The notes under the pieces are model-generated. The model searched no databases. It saw only the letters and a list, made by a program, of their open reading frames with translations, and was not told where the DNA came from. This document shows, one piece after another, positions 9,822 through 18,034 of a DNA stretch of 41,545 nucleotides (its first letter is position 1; the number at the start of each line of letters is the position of its first letter). The position numbers and the translations under genes are program-made. Source of the stretch: Dichloromethanomonas sp964477085 (lineage in GTDB: Bacteria > Bacillota > Desulfitobacteriia > Desulfitobacteriales > Syntrophobotulaceae); the NCBI GenBank assembly GCA_964477085.1, contig CAYZDF010000022.1, forward strand, positions 1 through 41,545, in the 5' to 3' direction.

Positions 9822-10547
9822 CTACCTCGCTTTACCGAGGTAGGCTTCCTGAATGGATTCATCCGTAATTATATCCAAAGAATTACCCTTAAGAGTAATT
9901 CTGCCTCTTTCCATAACAAGAACACTATCTGCTACTTTTAGGGCGGATTTGGTGTTTTGTTCGACGAGAACAATAGTTACGCCCGTTTTTTTTAACTCAA
10001 TTAAGATAGACATGATCTCTTTAACAACCATGGGAGCCAATCCAATGGAGGGTTCATCGAGCAGCAAGAGCTTGGGACGGGCCATCAAACCCCTGCCGAT
10101 AGCAAGCATCTGCTGGAGTCCACCGCTTAAACTGCCTGCCTGATCCTTTTCTCTACCCTTTAAAGCCGGGAAGATTTCTAGAACTTCTTTCACATCCTGG
10201 TGAATATGGTCTTTATGCCTCCGATAACGACTAAAAGCACCGAGTAACAGATTATCCTGAACTGTCAAAGCCCCAAAGATTTCTCTTTTTTCCGGAATGA
10301 GACTAATTCCTTGTCCGACGATCTTTTCTGCCGCAAGACCTGTGATCGGCTTTTCTTTAAATACTATTTCCCCGGATTTAGGCCGGTATAATCCTGCTAC
10401 GGTACCCAAAAGCGTACTCTTTCCTGCTCCGTTTGCACCGATGATAGATAATAGTTCGCCCTCTTTAACTGTAAAAGAAACATCTTTCAGTGCCTGGACA
10501 TATCCATGATAGACCACAAGATTAGTAATCCTAAGCAATCTGTTCAT
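9822..10547 (-). CDS. livF: Branched-chain amino acid ABC transporter, ATP-binding protein LivF
   Basis: One of the two ATPases of the LIV importer for leucine, isoleucine and valine. The 241-residue protein has Walker A GANGAGKST, signature LSGGLQQ, Walker B LLLLDEPSIGLAP and the switch His region LVEQNT, all in LivF-type order. The start ATG overlaps the end of livG by 17 bases, so the two ATPase genes are translationally coupled. It is the last gene of the livK-H-M-G-F operon on the minus strand. Confidence 0.95.
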   Translation of the reverse strand: MNRLLRITNLVVYHGYVQALKDVSFTVKEGELLSIIGANGAGKSTLLGTVAGLYRPKSGEIVFKEKPITGLAAEKIVGQGISLIPEKREIFGALTVQDNLLLGAFSRYRRHKDHIHQDVKEVLEIFPALKGREKDQAGSLSGGLQQMLAIGRGLMARPKLLLLDEPSIGLAPMVVKEIMSILIELKKTGVTIVLVEQNTKSALKVADSVLVMERGRITLKGNSLDIITDESIQEAYLGKAR

Positions 10548-11298
10548 CCTCCCCCAGATAGGCTTTAATAACTTCCCGATTCACTTGGATTTCTGCGGGG
10601 GTACCTTCAGCAATGACTTCTCCAAAATTCAATACGACAATCTTGTCGGCTGCTTCCATCACTGTCTCCATATCATGCTCAATGAGTATCATGGTTGTTC
10701 CTTTATTCCTGAGCTTCTTAAGATAAGCGGTTAAAACTTCGGATTCTGCCACGTTCAATCCGGCTGCCGGTTCATCTAAGAGCAATACTTTCGGTTCTGA
10801 AGCAAGGGCTCGAGCTATTTCCAAAAGTCTTTGCTGTCCAAAGGGCAAATTAGCTGCTGTACTCCCGGCTTCCTGGGCTAAACCAATTTCTTCAAGTAGC
10901 TGGTTAGACAGCTCTCGCACTCTTCTTTCTTCCCGACATTTTTCTGGCAGAGAAAAAATTGACCGGATAAAACCTTTCTTTCCCCTAAGATAAGCCCCTG
11001 CCATGACATTTTCTAAAACGGTCATACTATTAAAAAGCTGTAGGTTCTGGAAAGTACGCGTAATACCGGTCGATGCAGTCTGATGCTGTTGTAAACCGGC
11101 AATATCTTTACCTTTTAACCTTATCATGCCGTTATCTGGTTTAAGCGTACCCGTTATGAGGTTAAAAATGGTGGTTTTTCCTGCCCCGTTAGGACCGATA
11201 AGAGCAACAATGCTGCCTTCCCCAACTTCAAAACCGACATCCCGAACCGCTGTAATCCCACCGAAATGTTTGGTTACGCCACTTAATTCCAAGAACAT
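10531..11298 (-). CDS. livG: Branched-chain amino acid ABC transporter, ATP-binding protein LivG
   Basis: The second ATPase of the LIV importer. Walker A is GPNGAGKTT, the signature region is LPFGQQR (the LivG-type degenerate signature), and Walker B is VLLLDEPAAGLN, followed by LIEHDM. I place the start at ATG 11296-11298 (MFLELSGVTKHFGG) because AAGGAGG lies nine bases upstream. An open frame continues 11 codons further, but without a ribosome-binding site. Length is 255 residues, standard for LivG. Confidence 0.95.
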   Translation of the reverse strand: MFLELSGVTKHFGGITAVRDVGFEVGEGSIVALIGPNGAGKTTIFNLITGTLKPDNGMIRLKGKDIAGLQQHQTASTGITRTFQNLQLFNSMTVLENVMAGAYLRGKKGFIRSIFSLPEKCREERRVRELSNQLLEEIGLAQEAGSTAANLPFGQQRLLEIARALASEPKVLLLDEPAAGLNVAESEVLTAYLKKLRNKGTTMILIEHDMETVMEAADKIVVLNFGEVIAEGTPAEIQVNREVIKAYLGEDEQIA

Positions 11299-11398
11299 AT
11301 TATTTTCCTCCTTACAGCAGTAAAAAAGCAATGTTTTAACCTAAAACTTCTTTCACTAACATTATGCTTTGTAATCTGATGCTGCATTTATCAACAAC

Positions 11399-12367
11399 TC
11401 ATCCTTGCTGATTTCCTGCCTTGAAGCTGATATACCTTCCTAAGCTGCTAAGTCCCTTTGGCTGATAGATCATTAATACAACGAGGATGATGCCATAAAT
11501 TATTATTTGATATTCGCCACCCGCATCAGGAATGATAAGTGGAACCACCTCTCTTAAAAATTCCCCCAGAGCAACGACCACAACAGCCCCGATTAAAGGC
11601 CCCCAGAATGTTCCCAGTCCGCCGATGACCGCCATCAGAACAAATTGAACAGAAGCATGAAAGCTAAAAGGTGATGGGCTGATAAATGTTACATAGAACG
11701 CATATAGACCTCCTGCCAATCCGGCCAGAAGAGCACTGAAAATAAACGCTTGCAGCTTGAGTCTGGCACAGTCAACACCGGCGTTCTGGGCTGCATATTC
11801 ACTCTCGCGAATGGCGCACAAGGCACGGCCGGTACGGGAATTTATCAAGTTTCTAATACCGATTAACACCAACACCAGAATCATCCATACCAAAAGAAAG
11901 AATTCCTGATCACTGTCAATGGTTAACCCTCCGAAAACCAGATGCGGTATGCCGCTTAAGCCGGAAGGTCCACCGGTTAGTTCCCCGCCTTCGTTAAAAG
12001 CTATATGCACTAAAATACCAAAACCGAGTGTTGCTAGAGCCAGGTAAAGTTCACGCAATTTTAAGGTCTGCTTCCCCATCACGGCTGCAACAATTCCCGG
12101 AAGGATAATTGAAGCCAAAAGGGCCAAAACAGATGGCCAATGAAAATGAGTCGTTAGAATACCGGCGGTATACCCTCCTAAGCCAAAAAAAGCGGCATGA
12201 CCGAAAGAAACCTGACCGGCGTACCCCATCAGGATACCCAGCCCCTGAACAATAATGGCATAAAGACCAATCACCACCAGCATGCTGAAAACATAATTAC
12301 TTTGCACGATGAGTGGAACAATAATTAAGAGGACAAGAATGAGTAATCCGCTATATTTTCTAATCAT
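11399..12367 (-). CDS. livM: Branched-chain amino acid ABC transporter permease LivM
   Basis: Integral membrane permease of the LIV importer, with about 10 hydrophobic helices and the family motifs GYAGQVSFGHAAFFGLGGY near the N-terminus and the cytoplasmic loop NAGVDCARLKLQAFIFSA, which docks on the ATPases. The start is set at ATG 12365-12367 (MIRKYSGLLI) with GAGGTGA upstream, giving 322 residues. The frame stays open for 24 more codons upstream, without a clear ribosome-binding site. It partners with LivH, encoded directly upstream in the operon. Confidence 0.93.
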   Translation of the reverse strand: MIRKYSGLLILVLLIIVPLIVQSNYVFSMLVVIGLYAIIVQGLGILMGYAGQVSFGHAAFFGLGGYTAGILTTHFHWPSVLALLASIILPGIVAAVMGKQTLKLRELYLALATLGFGILVHIAFNEGGELTGGPSGLSGIPHLVFGGLTIDSDQEFFLLVWMILVLVLIGIRNLINSRTGRALCAIRESEYAAQNAGVDCARLKLQAFIFSALLAGLAGGLYAFYVTFISPSPFSFHASVQFVLMAVIGGLGTFWGPLIGAVVVVALGEFLREVVPLIIPDAGGEYQIIIYGIILVVLMIYQPKGLSSLGRYISFKAGNQQG

Positions 12368-12467
12368 GATTTTCACCTCATGCCAGCTATTTTTTTGTAA
12401 GAACTGTTTTGCTAACACATCCGAAAGCACTCGTTTCAATTTTTCTTCATCTCATCTTAGGTGAGCA

Positions 12468-13343
12468 TTATATTTTGCGTTCCTTGAGAGCCGATAGAAT
12501 ACCCTCCGGTCTGATTAATAGAACCCCTAAGAGGATCAGGATAGAGATCGCATCCTTTAAGCCGGAAGAAATGAGTCCCGAACTGAAAGCTTCCAAAACG
12601 CCGAGTAATATACCCCCGACGACTGCCCCGCCGATACTGCTTAATCCCCCGATAGCGGCCGCAACAAAGCCTTTGACTCCCAACATAAATCCCATGTCAT
12701 ACGTCACCATCGTTATGGGGGCGATACTTACGCCCGCGGCTGCACCCAGCCCGCCGGCAGCGATAAAGGCCAAAAGGGAAATGGTGTTTAGATTTATACC
12801 TTGAAGCCTGGCTCCAATGGGACTGTGGACTGAAGCTTTAACGGCTTTACCCCAGTAAGTTAAGCCGAAAAATATACTGACGCCTGTCAAGGTCAGAATC
12901 GCTAAGCCTAGAATCCAAATACTTTGGGGATTCAAGGCAGCTCCTCCCATCATGAGAGGGCCGCCTTGAATAAAAGCAGGGAGAGTATAGGTTTCTGTAC
13001 CCCAAACGAGAAGGGCCAGACCCCTAAGAGAAATAGAAATTCCTATCGTGATAATGAGCATGGCTAAGCCACTTGCACCACGGGCTTTATTGACGGTAAG
13101 TCTCTCAATTACCCCCGCTAAGAAAGCGGTAAGGATAATTGAAATAATTAAGACAGCAGCCAGAGGTAATCCTTGGCTTTTTAAGCTTATGGCTAGTAGA
13201 GCACCAATGACGACAAATTCCCCCTGAGCAAGATTTAGTATGCCTGTAATATTAAAGGTAATAACCAGTGTTAAAGCGATGAGGGAATAAATACTTCCTA
13301 ACGTTAGCCCGCTGAATAATAGTTGCAGTAATTGTTCTCCCAT
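12468..13343 (-). CDS. livH: Branched-chain amino acid ABC transporter permease LivH
   Basis: Second permease subunit of the LIV importer (291 residues). It begins MGEQLLQLLFSGLTLGSIYS and contains the LNLAQGEFVVIGALLA motif of LivH, several further hydrophobic helices, and the glycine-rich GGLSSIGGAVVGG stretch near the C-terminus. It lies 16 bp after livK and 100 bp before livM. Confidence 0.95.
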   Translation of the reverse strand: MGEQLLQLLFSGLTLGSIYSLIALTLVITFNITGILNLAQGEFVVIGALLAISLKSQGLPLAAVLIISIILTAFLAGVIERLTVNKARGASGLAMLIITIGISISLRGLALLVWGTETYTLPAFIQGGPLMMGGAALNPQSIWILGLAILTLTGVSIFFGLTYWGKAVKASVHSPIGARLQGINLNTISLLAFIAAGGLGAAAGVSIAPITMVTYDMGFMLGVKGFVAAAIGGLSSIGGAVVGGILLGVLEAFSSGLISSGLKDAISILILLGVLLIRPEGILSALKERKI

Positions 13344-13359
13344 TTATTATAAACTCCCG

Positions 13360-14553
13360 TTATTTAATAAGTTTCCATTCTCCGTTTTCAATCTTTACCA
13401 TGACGGCAGAATCTTCCTTAAGGCCGTTATGATCCTGGGCCGACATATTAAATACCCCTGAAATTCCAGTCAGACCCTGAGTATTTTCCAGAGCATCCCG
13501 GATACCGGCCTTGTCAGGTCCTGCCTTTTCCAGGGCACTCACTAAGAGGCTTAATCCATCCCAGGCATAACCGCCAAAGGAATTGGGAGACTTGCTGTAT
13601 TTTTGGTTATAGTCCGTGATATAGCTTTGAAGGACTTTTTTCTGTGGGTCACTGTCCAATATTTGCTCTGCTACGGTGAGCTTGCCGATCGGAAGAATAA
13701 CGCCGTCCGCTGCTCCCTGGGCCAAATCGATAAAGTTCTGATTCCCAACGCCATGGCTGTGGATCAAAGGAATACTAAGTCCCAGGTCTTTATAATTCTT
13801 GGTTAAAATGGATGCTGAAGGTGGAATAGCCCATACGATAACCGCCTGAGCGTCACTGGCCTTAACGTTTGTCAATTGCGGAGTCATGTCTTTATCACCG
13901 GCGTCAAATTTTTCTTCGGCGACAATGGTAATACCGCTATCTTTAGTTGCTGCCGCAATAGCTTTTTTGCCGTTATCGCCATAGGCATTATTCATATGCA
14001 TAAAAGCGATTTTTGTCAGATTATTTTGTTCAAGATATTCCATGATTTTGCTGATCATAATAATATCGCTCTGAGCCGTCTTAAATACCCACTGCCTTTC
14101 AGCAGCCGGTTCTACAATGCTGCTGGCCGCTGCCAGAGAAATCATTGGAACCTGCTCGCTTTGAACGGTCTTGATCATGGCCATGGAGGTTCCACTGGAG
14201 CTAGCGCCCAAGATCGCTAAAACGCCTTTTTCAATAAGTGTTTTGGTCGTTAGTACCGCTTCCGTCTCATCACTTTTGTTATCCATAACTATGAGTTCCA
14301 GGGGATGGCCCTGTACACCGCCATTGGCATTAATCTTATCCACCATCATTAGCAACGTGTCTCTTTCCGGAACCCCTAAGGAAGAGGAATTCCCGCTGAT
14401 ATCTAAGACTGCACCGATTTTATAAGCTTCTTTCCCGGATGCGTTGTTAGAGGGTGCAGCCTTATCAGAACCGCATCCACCGATCAGCAAAGTCATGATC
14501 ATCATGACAACTACTAAAAGTTTGATTTGAGAACATTTTTGAACCTTTTTCAT
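13360..14553 (-). CDS. livK: Branched-chain amino acid ABC transporter, substrate-binding lipoprotein
   Basis: Extracytoplasmic binding protein that captures branched-chain (or related) amino acids and delivers them to LivHM. The N-terminus is a lipoprotein signal peptide with lipobox LIGGC (Cys27), so the protein is tethered to the outer face of the membrane. The rest is a type I periplasmic-binding fold (YKIGAVLDISGNSSSLGVPERD, AILGASSSGTSMAM, FMHMNNAYGDNGKKA). The start is ATG 14551-14553 behind AGGAG, giving 397 residues; a GTG nine bases upstream overlaps that site. It is the first gene behind the tandem T-box leader. Specificity cannot be read from sequence alone; some relatives bind amides or aromatic compounds. 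Confidence 0.9.
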   Translation of the reverse strand: MKKVQKCSQIKLLVVVMMIMTLLIGGCGSDKAAPSNNASGKEAYKIGAVLDISGNSSSLGVPERDTLLMMVDKINANGGVQGHPLELIVMDNKSDETEAVLTTKTLIEKGVLAILGASSSGTSMAMIKTVQSEQVPMISLAAASSIVEPAAERQWVFKTAQSDIIMISKIMEYLEQNNLTKIAFMHMNNAYGDNGKKAIAAATKDSGITIVAEEKFDAGDKDMTPQLTNVKASDAQAVIVWAIPPSASILTKNYKDLGLSIPLIHSHGVGNQNFIDLAQGAADGVILPIGKLTVAEQILDSDPQKKVLQSYITDYNQKYSKSPNSFGGYAWDGLSLLVSALEKAGPDKAGIRDALENTQGLTGISGVFNMSAQDHNGLKEDSAVMVKIENGEWKLIK

Positions 14554-14589
14554 TCCGCTCACTCCTTTTTTTCATACCAAAAGATAATA

Positions 14590-14741
14590 AAATAAGCCAC
14601 AGCCTTCGCCGGGACGAAAGCTGTGGCCTTCCGCGGTACCACCCCAATTGGTTAATCAGATTAACCCTCTCATAAGGTACGGGAATAGAACCAGCCTGCT
14701 CTATGAAGAGGAGATCCGCCTGACCAACTTGGCCATAAACT
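14590..14741 (-). promoter_or_regulatory. Second T-box unit, lacking Stem I, directly before livK
   Basis: On the minus strand a second T-box antiterminator sequence (GGTGGTACCGCGG, ending at 14631) precedes a strong terminator. The terminator stem GCCACAGC (14596-14603) pairs with GCTGTGGC (14620-14627), followed by a T-rich run. Only about 100 bases separate it from the end of the first unit. This holds a Stem III-like hairpin (around GGTTAATCTGATTAACC) but no room for a normal Stem I with its specifier loop. It looks like a partial duplication of the antiterminator/terminator module. Confidence 0.8.
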
Positions 14742-15040
14742 AAAAAAACTTTTCAATCCCTGAAGGGACGAAAAGTGTTTCGCGGTACCACCCTAATTAG
14801 GTCCATAAGACCTCTCTTTCAGCAGGTACGGGAATAATATTCCTTATACCTCCTTCCTTTTAACGGTGGAAGTTTCCGTTTGAACCTACTTGCCTGATGG
14901 TTTCAGTTCAACAGTTCGGAGGTGAACCTTCGACGGGTGATCCTTAGAAGCGCTTTCAGTCTACGACGCTTCCTCCCTGAAAAAGCCAATCCGTGTACTT
15001 TACCTCGTCATTACCTTTTACACAGCAATTTTTAACTTTG
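14742..15040 (-). promoter_or_regulatory. T-box riboswitch of the liv operon (full unit, likely leucine)
   Basis: This leader senses uncharged tRNA and lets transcription continue when the amino acid is short. The 5' part contains an AATGACGAGG-AAAGTA type Stem I start. The conserved T-box GGGTGGTACCGCG lies at about 14781-14793. A terminator follows, with ACTTTTC/GAAAAGT stem (14749-14776) and seven T's. Two GAACTG strings occur on the 3' side of Stem I; either would place CTG (Leu) in the specifier position. This fits a branched-chain amino acid importer, but the specifier call is an inference without a folded alignment. Confidence 0.88.
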
Positions 15041-15048
15041 TGTTTTAC

Positions 15049-15076
15049 ATTATAACAGTTTTTTATAATTGGTCAA
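15049..15076 (-). promoter_or_regulatory. Promoter of the T-box/liv operon
   Basis: Minus-strand TTGACC (15071-15076), 16-base spacer, perfect TATAAT (15049-15054), directly upstream of the T-box leader. Confidence 0.75.
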
Positions 15077-15142
15077 TACTTTGATAGATAAAAAATATTC
15101 TCAAAATCCGCCATTCAAAACCTAATTTTTTACTTAATTTTC

Positions 15143-15172
15143 TTGCATATACCTTGGAAAATATGATAAAAT
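15143..15172 (+). promoter_or_regulatory. Promoter of rpsT
   Basis: TTGCAT (15143-15148), 18-base spacer, TAAAAT (15167-15172), in an AT-rich stretch about 50 bases before the rpsT start. It diverges from the liv promoter. Confidence 0.55.
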
Positions 15173-15224
15173 ATTTTTTGCGTAAAAAAACGTACGGTAG
15201 ATCGTTTTGAAGGGGGTGACTTAC

Positions 15225-15497
15225 ATGCCAAATATTAAATCAGCTATTAAAAGAGTCCAACTGAGCAAGTTGCAAAATGCTAATAATACCGCTGCCAGAT
15301 CTGCCTTGAAAACTGCTATTCGTCGTTTTGAGGAAGCTATCGCTAATAACGCAGAAAATGCTGCTGAAGCTCTGCAAAAGGCTTCCCGCGCACTTGACAA
15401 AGCAGCTGCTAACGGCTTAATTCATAAAAATAAAGCTGCTCGCAAGAAGTCCAGGATGACTAAAAAATATTCACAGACCACTAACAAAGCAAGCTGA
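15225..15497 (+). CDS. rpsT: 30S ribosomal protein S20
   Basis: S20 binds 16S rRNA early in 30S assembly. The 90-residue product begins MPNIKSAIKRVQLSK and is rich in Lys, Ala and Arg, with the family motif NKAARKKSRM near the C-terminus. I place the start at ATG 15225-15227, six codons into the longest open frame, because the upstream AAGGGGGTGA is its ribosome-binding site and S20 proteins start with MPNIKSA. It is monocistronic, with its own promoter and a strong terminator, and diverges from the liv operon. Confidence 0.97.
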   Translation: MPNIKSAIKRVQLSKLQNANNTAARSALKTAIRRFEEAIANNAENAAEALQKASRALDKAAANGLIHKNKAARKKSRMTKKYSQTTNKAS

Positions 15498-15510
15498 TAC
15501 ATTTAAACGT

Positions 15511-15543
15511 AAAGCTGACAGTAGAATACTGTCAGCTTTTTTT
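15511..15543 (+). terminator. Intrinsic terminator after rpsT
   Basis: Stem AGCTGACAGT (15513-15522) pairs with ACTGTCAGCT (15528-15537), followed by a run of T's. It lies 15 bases after the rpsT stop. Confidence 0.92.
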
Positions 15544-15695
15544 GTTGATGTTATCTGTTACTGGTATTCAGTTAACTCTCATATCCCGTTCGCTCTGTCA
15601 TTTTATCGAGTTCATTCTGTAATCCACCATTGTTGTACCATCGATTTTTGCATTAGCAAATACTGAATAGATCAAGCTAGGATCTTTTCTTCATG

Positions 15696-16766
15696 TTATC
15701 TATTACAAAAGCGAATGATCATCATTTCTAAAAGGAGATGAGGATTACCTCCACTGCTCTTTAAAGCCAGTTCGGTCTGCAGACAATCTTCCATGGCCTC
15801 ACATAGTTTTTCAGGTGAAAAGCCAGCAGCCTGGCGAAAGATTTTGTTTCCTTCAAAGGATGAACGTATCCCTGTTACTTCCATCAGCTCTTGGACAGTA
15901 CCCTTTCTTTTCCTAATTATACTTCCGGCCAGAAGCAAGCGTATCTGACGAACAATCATGGTATGAACTTTAAGATAGTATTCTTGACTTAGAACCTCTG
16001 AGAGCTTTTGAATCGCTTCTCGGGAATTCCCGCCTGCAATGGCATCGAGCATCGTAAAAACGGTTGTTTCAATGAGAGAAATGCAGACTTCATTGATATC
16101 TTCTTTGCTGATCTCCTTCTTACCATCGCCGATATATAAGCTCAACTTTTCCAGCTCCTGGCTCAGAATTCCAGTATGGTGTCCTACGCACTCGAGCAGA
16201 TAAGTCGCAGTCCCCGTATTGATCGTTTTTCCTCGTAACCTGACCTGATTCTGAATCCATACCAGCCAATCAGTATGCCCTTTAGGATAGGTAAATTCCA
16301 GTACTTTTCCTGATTTGGTTATCTCTTTGTACAGCTTCCTTCCCCTGTTGACCTTTTCAGAAATGAGCAGCAGACAGGTTCCCGGGTTAGGATTTTGACA
16401 GTAAGCTAGTAAAAGATCGGTATTAGATCCTTCACTTTCCCCTGTTATTCCTGCTCCGGCACTGTCACTATCCTCTTCTCCCGTGTCAGATTTCGTTTTC
16501 CCCTGGTTAAAATACGGGATATCGTCAACAATAACCAGTCTACGAGAAAAAAAGGATGATGTATTAGCCGCTTCCGCCACTTCCTCAGGGGCAATGTCTT
16601 TCCCTAAAAAACAATCTATCCCACTTCCGGAAGGGTCTTCAGCCAAAAAAACCGCTTTCAGAGCCTTTAAAGCCTCGATTAGGGAATATCGATCCTCCCC
16701 ATACCAAAGATAGATGGGAGGAAGTTGGTTTTGTTCAATGTCTCTCATGACTATTTCTAAAGACAT
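15696..16766 (-). CDS. holA: DNA polymerase III subunit delta
   Basis: The delta subunit opens the sliding clamp ring within the clamp-loader complex. The 356-residue protein begins MSLEIVMRDIEQNQLPPIYLWYGED in its first part, which matches the HolA N-terminus (IYLWYGEDRYSLIEAL), then shows TCLLLISEKVNRGRKLYKEI, LVWIQNQVRLRGKTI and the C-terminal helical collar region. A short polar insert (about residues 90-115, rich in Asp, Ser and Gly) is unusual. It converges on rpsT, a common holA/rpsT pairing in Firmicutes. Confidence 0.93.
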   Translation of the reverse strand: MSLEIVMRDIEQNQLPPIYLWYGEDRYSLIEALKALKAVFLAEDPSGSGIDCFLGKDIAPEEVAEAANTSSFFSRRLVIVDDIPYFNQGKTKSDTGEEDSDSAGAGITGESEGSNTDLLLAYCQNPNPGTCLLLISEKVNRGRKLYKEITKSGKVLEFTYPKGHTDWLVWIQNQVRLRGKTINTGTATYLLECVGHHTGILSQELEKLSLYIGDGKKEISKEDINEVCISLIETTVFTMLDAIAGGNSREAIQKLSEVLSQEYYLKVHTMIVRQIRLLLAGSIIRKRKGTVQELMEVTGIRSSFEGNKIFRQAAGFSPEKLCEAMEDCLQTELALKSSGGNPHLLLEMMIIRFCNR

Positions 16767-16933
16767 GTGATCACACCTGGTACTTTCTTCTGCATTTTTG
16801 GGTAAAACATCTGGCGTCTATTCTAATAATTTCGCCAAAAATATAACAGTTCCTTCAAAAGCCATGTTAAATCATGCAATAGCAGTAAACCTAACTTGAA
16901 AGTAATAATATTTTGTTTTTATGCAAATCTGAT

Positions 16934-16960
16934 AAAAAAACCGTGAATTACTTTTCACGG
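16934..16960 (-). terminator. Intrinsic terminator downstream of galU
   Basis: Minus-strand hairpin CCGTGAAAAGTAATTCACGG (16941-16960) followed by seven T's. It lies 31 bases after the galU stop and ends the minus-strand transcript. Confidence 0.9.
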
Positions 16961-16990
16961 TTAACCTCGGCAAATAGCATAACATATATT

Positions 16991-17923
16991 TTAGAATTTT
17001 GAAATAACGTTAAGATAAGGTGATTCTTGTATTGGATTTCCAGAAATTTTCTTTCTTTGTAGATATAATTCGTTTAAGTACTCAGAAAAACGTTCTCCAA
17101 GGATAGGAGACTCCAGCGCAAATTCGACAGTAGCTTTAAGATAGCCAAGTTTATCACCGGCATCATAACGTTTACCTTCAAATAAACAAGCGTAAAGATG
17201 TTCAAACTTGGATTGTGCTTTAAGTGCATCTGTTAACTGAATTTCGCCTCCGGCTCCAGCAGAAACTCCCTCGAGGTATTTAAATATCGAAGGATTTATT
17301 ACATATCTGCCCATAATTGCTAAGGTGGAAGGAGCGTCGGCAGAAGTTGGTTTTTCCACTAAGTCTTTTACTCTCCATACATTACCGGTATTGTCCAAAG
17401 GAGCAATAATTCCATATTTATTTACTTCGCTCTTTGCGACTTCTTGAATTCCAACCACACTGGAAGAAGTCTGATCGGCAATATCCATGAGCTGACGGAT
17501 AGCAGGAATCTCAGACTTGATGATGTCATCCCCTAACAGTACCGCAAACGGTTCGTTCCCAACAAACGATTTGGCACAATAGATCGCGTGTCCAAGGCCA
17601 AGAGGTTCATTTTGTCGAATATAATGGATGTTAGCCAGATATGAAAGATTTCTAATTTTTTCCAATACATCAAATTGTCCCTTTTTTTCCAAATGGGCTT
17701 CTAATTCTGGAGACCGGTCATAAAAATCCTCAATGGGACCTTTACCCCGTCCAATAATAATTAGAATATCTTCAATACCTGAAGCGATTGCCTCATCAAC
17801 TATGTACTGTATTGTCGGCTTGTCTACTATGGGCAGCATTTCTTTTGGCATAGCCTTGGTAGCAGGCAGAAATCTTGTTCCCAAACCTGCAGCTGGAATT
17901 ATGGCTTTCGTTATTTTCACCAA
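16991..17923 (-). CDS. galU: UTP-glucose-1-phosphate uridylyltransferase
   Basis: GalU makes UDP-glucose from UTP and glucose-1-phosphate for cell-surface polysaccharides and glycolipids. The 310-residue product has the nucleotidyltransferase motif AAGLGTRFLPATKAMPKEML (residues about 10-29), VDKPTIQYIVDEA, LGLGHAIYCAK, the LLGDDII metal site, and VEKPTSADAPS. Length is standard (about 290-310). The start ATG overlaps no gene, and the next upstream gene is the ABC exporter of the lasso-like operon, which ends 112 bp before it. Confidence 0.95.
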   Translation of the reverse strand: MVKITKAIIPAAGLGTRFLPATKAMPKEMLPIVDKPTIQYIVDEAIASGIEDILIIIGRGKGPIEDFYDRSPELEAHLEKKGQFDVLEKIRNLSYLANIHYIRQNEPLGLGHAIYCAKSFVGNEPFAVLLGDDIIKSEIPAIRQLMDIADQTSSSVVGIQEVAKSEVNKYGIIAPLDNTGNVWRVKDLVEKPTSADAPSTLAIMGRYVINPSIFKYLEGVSAGAGGEIQLTDALKAQSKFEHLYACLFEGKRYDAGDKLGYLKATVEFALESPILGERFSEYLNELYLQRKKISGNPIQESPYLNVISKF

Positions 17924-18034
17924 TTAGACCCCCTAATTTATATCATTAATGGAATTATTGTCTAGATTCTATTTTACATTGATTCCTATAATTTTCAAGT
18001 TTTATTTAATTTGAATATATATGCATAACTATCA

